Shown: positions 1 to 4,673 of the stretch, piece after piece
How positions within the stretch are numbered: position 1 is the first letter of the stretch
Layout: each line of letters opens with the position of its first letter
DNA from: Spirochaetaceae bacterium
GTDB taxonomy: Bacteria; Spirochaetota; Spirochaetia; Treponematales; Breznakiellaceae
Reading direction: 5' to 3'
Assembly (NCBI GenBank): GCA_031280455.1
Contig: JAITGR010000207.1
Location: forward strand, 1-5,044
DNA: 5,044 nucleotides
Translations under genes and position numbers: made by a program
The notes under the pieces: model-generated
What the model saw: only the letters and a program-made list of their open reading frames with translations
Databases searched by the model: none
Told to the model about the DNA's origin: nothing

Positions 1-454
1 TTTGATAGACTATCATCTATCGCAAATCGGCGGCAATTTTATATCGGCATCGTTTAGATTCATGGCGTTGCTGGGGGATTTTAATGAAGCTGGCAGCGCC
101 TTGGTTTTGCCGGAAGCAGATCGGCAGGCGCTTATAACAAGATGCCTTGAACATTTACAGGAAATACACGACGAAAACAACGGAGAGAAAATACTTGTAA
201 CTTCAGACAGTATAACATTTGTGAATAAAGCAAAAAAATTCGATTTTGTGTATGTTGCCCCCGGCGAAATTGCGCATATAGACAATGCGGCAGGATTAGA
301 TAAAGCCGTCCACATGAAGACATTTCTGGATTATATGCTGCTGACCTATTCGCAAAAATTATATTTAGTCGTTGACGGCAATATGTATAGAAGTGGTTTT
401 GCCTACCGCGCGTCCCTGCATAAAAGCCGTTTTGTCATAAAAAGATACCAGTAA
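1..454 (+). CDS. C-terminal part of a probable glycosyltransferase-like protein (5' end outside window)
   Basis: The reading frame is open from the window edge to a TAA at 452-454. The TTG at position 2 is probably not the real start, because the frame has no stop before it and the protein already reads as mid-domain there. About 150 residues are visible. They contain a segment SFRFMALLGDF near residue 17, a beta-strand-like ILVTSDS near residue 64, FDFVYVAPGEIAHID near residue 79, and a C-terminal block with KTFLDYMLL and MYRSGFAYRASLH. This order (a TSDS strand, a hydrophobic strand ending in PG, a K-x-FLD helix, then a G-x-MY-x-SGF loop) resembles, from memory, proteins found in surface-polysaccharide loci and the C-terminal half of fucosyltransferase-like GT-B folds. 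That assignment is inference; no catalytic residue can be proved here. Coding reality is supported by composition and length. No terminator with a U-tract follows it. Confidence 0.55.
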   Translation, partial: LIDYHLSQIGGNFISASFRFMALLGDFNEAGSALVLPEADRQALITRCLEHLQEIHDENNGEKILVTSDSITFVNKAKKFDFVYVAPGEIAHIDNAAGLDKAVHMKTFLDYMLLTYSQKLYLVVDGNMYRSGFAYRASLHKSRFVIKRYQ

Positions 455-590
455 TCGACTGATGCTCCAAACCGTACGCCGTGCGTATCTTATGCCTCCG
501 CCAAAAGCCCCAGCGCCAGTTCTTTTATTGACTTTTCCGGCGCCCTTGGATACAGTAGCGGTATGGTTTTTAATACGGCGGGGGTGGTCA

Positions 591-1379
591 TTGTGCGCGT
601 GCCGGCCTGCGAATAACGAGGCCGCGGCGGATTACTATCGGGTGCTGGGTGTAGCGCCGGACGCGAGTTTTGCCGAAATAAAAAAAGCCTTTCGCGAGCG
701 CGCAAAACAGCTCCACCCCGACCTTGCGCCGGCGGACGCGCCATCTGGCGGGAACGAAAAGATGCGGCTGCTTTTGAGCGCGTATCAAACGCTTTCCGAC
801 AGCACCCGCCGCTCCCATTACGATACTTTATTTGGTGTGGCCGCCCGCTTTGCTGCGGACGCGGATACCGGCATCCCGCGCCGCGAAGGGGTGCCGCCGT
901 TCGATTTTCGCGCGTTTTTACTGGAGCGGGCGGCAGAGGGCGACGGCGAGTCGCGGGCGCGGCTTATTTTTTTTGAATTGTTTCACCTGCGCGAGGACAA
1001 CGCCGTCGCGCTGTGGCAGCAGTACGGCGGGCTGGACTTTCCGCTTCGTCAGTTTTACGACCGCGAGGATTGGATGGATTTATCGTACCTGCTTGCCGAG
1101 GAGCTTGAACATGAGGGATTTTACTACGATGCCTTTGTGCTTGCCGCCGATACGCTCAAAGCGGAGTTGTGTAAGCCGTATTTCCGCCATTTTGCCCAGG
1201 ATGTCCGCCATTTTTTGAAAAAGCTGGTTCTTGGAAAACTGCGCCGTGCTGTGGATGCAAGCACCTGGACGGCCTGTCTGCGAATTATGCTGGAACTGGG
1301 GTATCCGGCGGTGGAGCGCGTACGCTTTAGGGCTGCGCTCGAAAAAAGCCAACGGCCTAGCCACAGGCCAGGCCGTTGA
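591..1379 (+). CDS. J-domain (DnaJ-like) co-chaperone protein with a C-terminal helical domain
   Basis: The J domain begins at DYYRVLGV and runs to HYDTLF, with helix II IKKAFRERAKQ, the invariant HPD motif (within QLHPDL) and helix III ending in LSAYQTLSD. The HPD motif is what stimulates Hsp70 (DnaK) ATPase in this family. There is no Gly/Phe linker, zinc-finger or DnaJ C-terminal substrate domain, so this is a class III J protein, not DnaJ itself. The remaining 140 or so residues are charged, aromatic-rich and probably helical (for example FDFRAFLLERAAEG and DWMDLSYLLAEELEHEGFYYDAF) and match no family I recognise. The frame is open up to an ATG at 462 (305 aa) with another ATG at 492, but those extra residues look non-coding and have no ribosome site. 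I prefer TTG at 591 (262 aa), preceded by GGGGGTGG. The start is uncertain; the stop at 1377-1379 is firm. It converges on the sigma gene, 25 bases away. Confidence 0.8.
   Translation: MCACRPANNEAAADYYRVLGVAPDASFAEIKKAFRERAKQLHPDLAPADAPSGGNEKMRLLLSAYQTLSDSTRRSHYDTLFGVAARFAADADTGIPRREGVPPFDFRAFLLERAAEGDGESRARLIFFELFHLREDNAVALWQQYGGLDFPLRQFYDREDWMDLSYLLAEELEHEGFYYDAFVLAADTLKAELCKPYFRHFAQDVRHFLKKLVLGKLRRAVDASTWTACLRIMLELGYPAVERVRFRAALEKSQRPSHRPGR
1342..1377 (-). terminator. Rho-independent terminator of the sigma factor gene
   Basis: Read on the minus strand, an 8-bp stem AACGGCCT / AGGCCGTT (1377-1370 with 1358-1351) and an 11-base loop are followed by GGC and six T (1347-1342). It lies 28 bases past the sigma stop codon. 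On the plus strand the hairpin has no T-run after it, so it works in one direction only. The hairpin lies within the last codons of the convergent J-domain gene. Confidence 0.72.
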
Positions 1380-1404
1380 AACGGAATCTCTACGCCAGGC
1401 GTAA

Positions 1405-2268
1405 TTACGCCACGTAACTCTGCAGTACTTTAAGCCGCCGCGGATGTTTAAGCCGCTTGAGCGCTTTCTTTTCAATCTGGCGTATACGTTCCTTGGTCAG
1501 ATTGAACTGGTAGCTAATCTCGGTAAGCGTCATTCTGCCCGTATCTCCAAGCCCGTACCGGCGCCGGAGTATGTCGGCTTCTTTTTGGCTTAACGTCGAA
1601 AGCACCGCCTCAATATCCGCAAGCATTGTTTGCCGCACAGCGTACTCATCCGGCGCAACGCTGGCTTCGTCTTCAATGTACTCGCCCAGGCATCCGCCGC
1701 CGGATTCATGCACCGGCGCGTCCAGGGAAACCATATCCCTGCTTACGGAAATCAAATCGGTAACCATACCCTGATCCATGTTCAACGCATTGGCTATCTC
1801 CCGAATCTCCGCTTCGGTATTGTCGTAGTACTGGATTTCCTTGCGCATCTTTTCGATTCTGACAAGCTCTCCAGCCCTGTTCATCGGCAGGCGAATCATC
1901 CGGGATTTTTCGCAAATCGCCTTTAGAATAGCCTGACGAATCCACCATACCGCATACGAGATAAAGTGGTAGCCCTTATTCACGTCATATTTTTCAACCG
2001 CTCCCAACAGCCCGATATTCCCCTCACTAATAAGGTCGCTGAGAGGAAGTCCCTGACCCTGGTAACGCTTCGCCACATTCACAACGAAGCGAAGATTTGC
2101 GTTTACCAGCTTGTGTGCTGCCGCTTTGTCTCCAGCTGCGGCAAGACGGGCTGCCTCATCTTCCTCCTCCCGTGTTAAAAGCGGGATTTTGCTAATGTCT
2201 CGCAGATACATCGACAGGATGTTCTCATCTGCGGTGGTCGTTTCTTTGTACTGTTTAGCCTTATTCAT
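1405..2268 (-). CDS. RNA polymerase sigma-70 family factor, short form without region 1.1 (RpoD/RpoS-like)
   Basis: This 287-residue protein directs core RNA polymerase to promoters. Region 1.2 is visible at about residues 16-47 (LSMYLRDISKIPLLTREEE). Region 2 runs from about 54 to 122: LVNANLRFVVNVAKRYQGQG, then LPLSDLISEGNIGLLGAVEKYD (2.2), then HFISYAVWWIRQAILKAI (2.3-2.4, melting and -10 recognition). Region 3 starts at KSRMIRLPMN and includes SLDAPVHE. Region 4.2 is the helix-turn-helix MTLTEISYQFNLTKERIRQI followed by KKALKRLKHP. Region 1.1 and the large non-conserved insert of classical RpoD are absent. The size suits RpoS-like group 2 factors, and also the compact primary factors of Bacteroidota, so I give no symbol. 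The ATG is set by AGGAGG seven bases upstream. Directly upstream is a -24/-12 sigma-54 promoter, suggesting a regulated alternative factor. The gene ends in its own terminator. Confidence 0.93.
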   Translation of the reverse strand: MNKAKQYKETTTADENILSMYLRDISKIPLLTREEEDEAARLAAAGDKAAAHKLVNANLRFVVNVAKRYQGQGLPLSDLISEGNIGLLGAVEKYDVNKGYHFISYAVWWIRQAILKAICEKSRMIRLPMNRAGELVRIEKMRKEIQYYDNTEAEIREIANALNMDQGMVTDLISVSRDMVSLDAPVHESGGGCLGEYIEDEASVAPDEYAVRQTMLADIEAVLSTLSQKEADILRRRYGLGDTGRMTLTEISYQFNLTKERIRQIEKKALKRLKHPRRLKVLQSYVA

Positions 2269-2274
2269 ATTCGG

Positions 2275-2280
2275 CCTCCT
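2275..2280 (-). promoter_or_regulatory. Ribosome binding site of the sigma gene
   Basis: The minus strand reads AGGAGG, a perfect Shine-Dalgarno core, six bases before the ATG at 2268-2266. It fixes the start of the sigma gene and shows the organism uses standard Shine-Dalgarno initiation. Confidence 0.9.
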
Positions 2281-2297
2281 CTCTATACCTTTATTAT

Positions 2298-2314
2298 AGC
2301 AAATAGCGTGCCAA
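2298..2314 (-). promoter_or_regulatory. Sigma-54 (RpoN) -24/-12 promoter of the sigma-70 family gene
   Basis: The minus strand reads TTGGCACGCTATTTGCT. It fits the RpoN consensus YTGGCACG-N4-TTGCW. The invariant GG (2312-2311) and GC (2300-2299) are separated by exactly ten bases. With C2299 as -12, transcription would start near 2287, giving a leader of about 19 bases with AGGAGG in the middle. A TATAAT (2298-2293) overlaps the -12 end, but the hexamer 17 bases upstream of it is AAACAG, a poor -35, so a sigma-70 reading is weaker. Dual use cannot be excluded. Confidence 0.78.
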
Positions 2315-2322
2315 CCTGTTTT

Positions 2323-2350
2323 AATACGATAAGTATTGACTGTATATACA
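2323..2350. promoter_or_regulatory. Two small palindromes upstream of the sigma-54 promoter (possible operator)
   Basis: AATAC-gataa-GTATT (2323-2337) and the perfect 10-base palindrome TGTATATACA (2341-2350) lie about 37 to 64 bases upstream of the predicted start of the sigma transcript. Two dyads side by side in an AT-rich stretch could bind a dimeric regulator. The position is closer than most sigma-54 enhancer sites, and AT-rich palindromes arise by chance, so the call is tentative. Confidence 0.3.
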
Positions 2351-2418
2351 CTTAATCGACCCTCCCGTTACAGCTTAAAGTTTGCTCATCCACGAAAATG
2401 GGCTATTTTGACACATTC

Positions 2419-2442
2419 AAAAATTCACTGTTTTTAACAGTG
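2419..2442 (-). terminator. Probable intrinsic terminator of the SPOR-domain gene
   Basis: On the minus strand, three bases after the TAA at 2448-2446, a 7-bp stem CACTGTT / AACAGTG with a three-base loop is followed by AA and five T (2423-2419). The stem is short and AT-rich, so termination may be partial. An outer TGACAC / GTGTCA pair (2445-2440 with 2414-2409) can enclose the hairpin as an alternative fold. Confidence 0.55.
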
Positions 2443-2445
2443 TCA

Positions 2446-3213
2446 TTATGACCCGCTTTTCCATACCTGGCTCTGTTCCATGCCGTCAATTGCCCGTATC
2501 AGCGAAAGCCAGTAGTCGGCTTCGTTCTGCGATATGTACGGCCCGACGCGGACGCGGTAGTATGTTTTGCCGCCGACGCTCGTATTCAGCACTATTGAAT
2601 TGATGCCTTTGGTCAGCAAAAAATCTTTGGCGCCGTCGGCGTGGCTTTTTTTCGCGTACGAGCCTGTTTGTACCCAGTAGCCGCCTTTGCTCTGCGTTTT
2701 TGCGGCGGCTTTCCGCACGGCGGGCTTGTTCTGCGGCGGCGCTTCGTGCGAAGGGGGGCGCGCGGCGGCGACGAGTTTTTGCCCGTGCGGGGTCTCCGGG
2801 TACGCGTGCGCGTCGGGGACTCCGGCGTTTACCGGCGCGGCTATGCTTATGTGGGTGCGTCCCTGGCTGTCGCGCGCCTGGCCGTACTCGGCGGGGGCGG
2901 CGGGCGGAAATTCCGGGGGCGGCAGCGCGGGCTGGCCGGCTGCTTGCTGGCCGTAACCGCCCTCCGGGTACGCCGGCGGCGGAACGGCTGGTCTTTGTAT
3001 CCAGCCAGGCGGAACCGGTCCCGCCGCGTCCGGTGCGGCGGGGATGCCGAATGTGCCGGTTTGCGGCTCCAGCGCGCCGGCGGTGCGCGGCGGTGTTTCC
3101 GGGGAAAACGCTGTTTTTGACCGCGGTGTAAATACCAATATCGCCGCGCCCATGACTATCACAAGAAACATACCGACTGATGCCGCAACGAGCAGCAACT
3201 TTTTTTTGTCCAT
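2446..3213 (-). CDS. SPOR-domain membrane protein, probably cell-envelope/division related
   Basis: Preferred product is 255 aa, beginning MDKKKLLLVAASVG. The frame stays open to an ATG at 3280-3282 (278 aa), but the internal ATG has AGAGGG seven bases upstream, and starting there puts the lysines directly before the membrane segment. Layout: short positively charged cytoplasmic tail; one hydrophobic segment at about residues 6-28 (LLLVAASVGMFLVIVMGAA); a roughly 145-residue linker very rich in Pro, Ala and Gly; and a C-terminal SPOR domain from about residue 177 to 253 with YWVQTGSYA, FLLTKGINSIV, KTYYRVRVGPY and the helix QNEADYWLSLI. SPOR domains bind peptidoglycan lacking stem peptides, usually at septa. 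The role in division is inferred from the family. It lies downstream of coaE on the same strand with a 161-base gap. Confidence 0.88.
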   Translation of the reverse strand: MDKKKLLLVAASVGMFLVIVMGAAILVFTPRSKTAFSPETPPRTAGALEPQTGTFGIPAAPDAAGPVPPGWIQRPAVPPPAYPEGGYGQQAAGQPALPPPEFPPAAPAEYGQARDSQGRTHISIAAPVNAGVPDAHAYPETPHGQKLVAAARPPSHEAPPQNKPAVRKAAAKTQSKGGYWVQTGSYAKKSHADGAKDFLLTKGINSIVLNTSVGGKTYYRVRVGPYISQNEADYWLSLIRAIDGMEQSQVWKSGS

Positions 3214-3220
3214 ATAGCAA

Positions 3221-3226
3221 CCCTCT
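3221..3226 (-). promoter_or_regulatory. Ribosome binding site deciding the SPOR-gene start
   Basis: The minus strand reads AGAGGG, seven bases before the ATG at 3213-3211. The upstream in-frame ATG at 3282 has no comparable site, so this motif favours the shorter protein. Confidence 0.7.
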
Positions 3227-3374
3227 GTGTTATTCCGAACAGGCACGCGCGCTGATTTTTGCACACGTACCCGCATGTTCATTCTGGAATTGCGCGGCGG
3301 CGGTGGCGTTCAAAACAATGATTTTATCCAACCGGAGGTTCGCTTTTGGAGCAGTCTGCGCTCCTTGGCGCGGG

Positions 3375-4022
3375 CTAACCCTGCGCTGCCGGCCAAAACT
3401 GAAGTTTCTGACACAGTACGGTGTCTATCTTTTTTTCCAGTTTTCGCTGTTCACGCGCGGGGAAGAGGCCGCAGCCGCCATTCCATATACCCACAATATC
3501 GGCATTTTGGGGCAAAAACTTGCGGGTAAAATCGCGCTGACTTTTTATGCGGCGCGCGACCTCGCCGAGGGGCAGGCCGTCGCGCTGTATCGCCCGCAGA
3601 ACGCGCGTGGCAAGCGGGGCTTTGACCAGCAGAATAAAGGCGCAGCGGGCGGCGAGCGGTGTTTTGGCAAGAAGCGCGGCGTTAATGGCGCAGACCCGCG
3701 CGCCGTCCGCTTTACGCTGTTCCAGCCAGTCGAGGGTGAGGCGCGCGGCTTCGGGGTGGACGATGCGTTCAAGGGCGGCGAGTTCCTCCGGTCTGCCAAA
3801 AACCAGTGACCCAAGGGCGCGGCGGTCGATGCCGCCGCCTGGTTTTAGCACGGACGGGCCAAAGCGCCGCAGCACCGCCGCGTGCTGTTTTTCCAGCGCC
3901 GCATGTCCCAGCGTGTCAACGTCGAGAACCGCGATGCCCCGCCGTTCCAGCAGTGCGGCAACGAAGTTTTTGCCCGCGCACATGGGGCCGGTCAATCCTA
4001 TGAGGATGGGTTCCTGTTCCAC
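3375..4022 (-). CDS. coaE: Dephospho-CoA kinase (CoaE-like)
   Basis: This would catalyse the last step of coenzyme A synthesis, ATP-dependent 3'-phosphorylation of dephospho-CoA, in the cytoplasm. The 215 residues match the family in length and order: P-loop GLTGPMCAGKN at 9-19; the acidic substrate-site strand VLDVDTLGH at 32-40; IDRRALGSLVFG with LERIVHPE at 84-91; a lid-like region from about 134 to 162 ending RRIKSQRDF; and a late strand NADIVGIWNGG. Two points are odd. The residue after the P-loop lysine is Asn, not the usual Ser/Thr that helps hold magnesium, and the usual PLLFE stretch reads NAALLA (114-119). The start is GTG at 4022-4020, directly after an in-frame TAA, with no Shine-Dalgarno sequence. 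A TATACT box ends nine bases upstream, so the mRNA might be leaderless. The gene may share a transcript with the SPOR gene. Confidence 0.82.
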   Translation of the reverse strand: MEQEPILIGLTGPMCAGKNFVAALLERRGIAVLDVDTLGHAALEKQHAAVLRRFGPSVLKPGGGIDRRALGSLVFGRPEELAALERIVHPEAARLTLDWLEQRKADGARVCAINAALLAKTPLAARCAFILLVKAPLATRVLRAIQRDGLPLGEVARRIKSQRDFTRKFLPQNADIVGIWNGGCGLFPAREQRKLEKKIDTVLCQKLQFWPAAQG

Positions 4023-4031
4023 AGTTTAAGC

Positions 4032-4037
4032 AGTATA
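4032..4037 (-). promoter_or_regulatory. Possible -10 box of coaE
   Basis: The minus strand reads TATACT just upstream of the GTG start, so initiation seven or so bases later would give a leader of only a few bases. No good -35 hexamer is found 16-18 bases upstream; a TTGTCA lies too close, 10 bases away. Weak call, useful mainly because it fits the missing ribosome site. Confidence 0.3.
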
Positions 4038-4103
4038 GCGCGAAATCTGACAACCTGACATCATATCAGGGAACCACTGATTAAAGCGCATTTTTAAGCG
4101 GTT

Positions 4104-4133
4104 CATCTCTAAAAACTGAAGTTTTTAGAGATG
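4104..4133. repeat. Hairpin, 13-bp perfect stem
   Basis: CATCTCTAAAAAC pairs perfectly with GTTTTTAGAGATG around a TGAA loop. It shares its first base with the last base of the imperfect 4071-4104 hairpin. Confidence 0.8.
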
Positions 4134-4139
4134 CCCTAA

Positions 4140-4176
4140 GGCGACGCTGATTAAATCGAATCTAATCAGCGTCGCC
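4140..4176. repeat. Hairpin, 14-bp perfect stem
   Basis: GGCGACGCTGATTA pairs with TAATCAGCGTCGCC around a nine-base loop. It contains the CTGATTA word that recurs at other modules of the array. Confidence 0.8.
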
Positions 4177-4180
4177 CTAT

Positions 4181-4208
4181 GTAATTGCTCATTTCATTAC
4201 GCAATTAC
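4181..4208. repeat. Hairpin, 8-bp stem
   Basis: GTAATTGC pairs with GCAATTAC around a 12-base loop. It is the weakest of the clear hairpins but sits in line with the others. Confidence 0.55.
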
Positions 4209-4215
4209 GGGGTAA

Positions 4216-4257
4216 GAAGCAATGATTAAATGCTCGTTGGCATTTAATCATTGCTTC
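4216..4257. repeat. Hairpin, 18-bp perfect stem
   Basis: GAAGCAATGATTAAATGC pairs perfectly with GCATTTAATCATTGCTTC around a six-base loop (TCGTTG). This is the longest perfect stem in the window. Confidence 0.85.
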
Positions 4258-4271
4258 CCAAAGTGAAGACA

Positions 4272-4470
4272 GCGGCTGATTACCAAGTGTGGAGTTTGGC
4301 TTCGCCAAACTCCATGCCGAAAATCCGCATGGATGGCCGCCATGGATGGCGGCTGATTACCAAGTGTTGAGTTTGGCTTTGCCAAACTCCATGCCGAAAA
4401 TCCGCATGGATGGCCGCCATGGATGGCGGCTGGTGTCCAAGCGTGCAGTTTGGCGAAGCCAAACTGCATG
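4272..4470. repeat. 77-bp tandem repeat, two full copies and a partial third
   Basis: Copy 1 is 4272-4348 and copy 2 is 4349-4425; they differ at only two bases (G4291/T4368 and C4303/T4380). Copy 3 starts at 4426, is diverged, and leaves the repeat at about 4470, where a different hairpin begins. Each full copy holds two stems: type F (4290-4300 with 4304-4314; second copy 4367-4377 with 4381-4391) and type G, GCCGCCAT-gg-ATGGCGGC (4336-4353; second copy 4413-4430). Copy 3 carries only the F stem, 4444-4454 with 4458-4468. Confidence 0.9.
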
Positions 4471-4502
4471 TTCAAAAACGGCACGGAGGCCGTTTTTGAA
4501 CA
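4469..4502. repeat. Hairpin, 14-bp perfect stem
   Basis: TGTTCAAAAACGGC pairs with GCCGTTTTTGAACA around ACGGAG. It starts on the base after the third F stem, replacing the rest of the 77-bp unit. Confidence 0.8.
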
Positions 4503-4526
4503 GCGCAAGCGATAGTAGCGGAAATA

Positions 4527-4547
4527 CTTTTTGCCGCAGGCAAAAAG
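4527..4547. repeat. Hairpin, 9-bp stem
   Basis: CTTTTTGCC pairs with GGCAAAAAG around GCA. Flanked by similar AGCG-containing words (GCAAGCGATAG before, GAGCGGATAG after), which may be its own borders. Confidence 0.65.
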
Positions 4548-4560
4548 ATTGGAGCGGATA

Positions 4561-4599
4561 GCGCGGTGCCCACCGGCGCTGGCGCTGGTGGGCATGCGC
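4561..4599. repeat. GC-rich hairpin closing the array
   Basis: TGCCCACC (4567-4574) pairs with GGTGGGCA (4587-4594). The stem extends inward through GGCG/CGCT with one G-T pair and outward through GCGC (4561-4564) with GCGC (4596-4599) across a bulge. This would be a very stable structure in DNA or RNA. Confidence 0.7.
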
Positions 4600-4664
4600 C
4601 CAAATTCCCGAAATCCGAAATCCGACTAAGACTACTAGGAATCGTTTCGATTTTGTGGAAAAAT

Positions 4665-4669
4665 AGAGG
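4665..4669 (+). promoter_or_regulatory. Ribosome binding site of the CoA activase gene
   Basis: AGAGG lies four bases before the ATG at 4674 and supports that start. Upstream, no convincing -35/-10 pair was found between the hairpin array and this site. Confidence 0.65.
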
Positions 4670-4673
4670 CCAC

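Larger units (their letters stand above)
4023..4673. repeat. Gene-free divergent region holding a dense hairpin array (about 4071-4599)
   Basis: No convincing gene lies in these 651 bases; the open frames seen there are translations of repeats. From 4071 to 4599 I count about 13 perfect or near-perfect inverted repeats end to end. Stems, left arm with right arm: 4071-4075 with 4100-4104 (imperfect), 4104-4116 with 4121-4133, 4140-4153 with 4163-4176, 4181-4188 with 4201-4208, 4216-4233 with 4240-4257, two alternating types within a 77-bp tandem repeat, 4469-4482 with 4489-4502, 4527-4535 with 4539-4547, and 4567-4574 with 4587-4594. None carries a strong U-tract, and the flanking genes diverge, so this is not a terminator cluster. 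It resembles a nest of MITE- or REP-like palindromic elements; no transposase is visible. Confidence 0.8.

Noticed and set aside
475..487. Small dyad TACGC/GCGTA after the first gene as a terminator
   Set aside because: A five-base stem with no T-run; likely chance.
462..590. N-terminal extension of the J-domain protein from ATG 462 or 492
   Set aside because: No ribosome site, low-quality composition and no conserved feature; a TTG at 591 with a G-rich site is preferred, though not proven.
2641..3131. Long plus-strand frames opposite the SPOR gene
   Set aside because: They arise from the GC-rich Pro/Ala linker of the real minus-strand gene and have Arg/Ala-rich composition typical of shadow frames.
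3348..3364. Hairpin GGAGC/GCTCC after coaE as a terminator
   Set aside because: The stem is only five bases and no T-run follows on the minus strand.
3180..4029. Plus-strand frames opposite coaE
   Set aside because: The minus strand shows the full CoaE motif order; the plus frames show no domain.
4272..4470. CRISPR array
   Set aside because: There are only two full copies and one partial copy, joined directly without unique spacers, and no cas gene is seen.
4071..4599. Integron attC sites
   Set aside because: No GTTRRRY/RYYYAAC core sites and no small cassette genes between the hairpins.
4071..4599. Cluster of transcription terminators
   Set aside because: The flanking genes diverge and the stems are not followed by proper T-runs.
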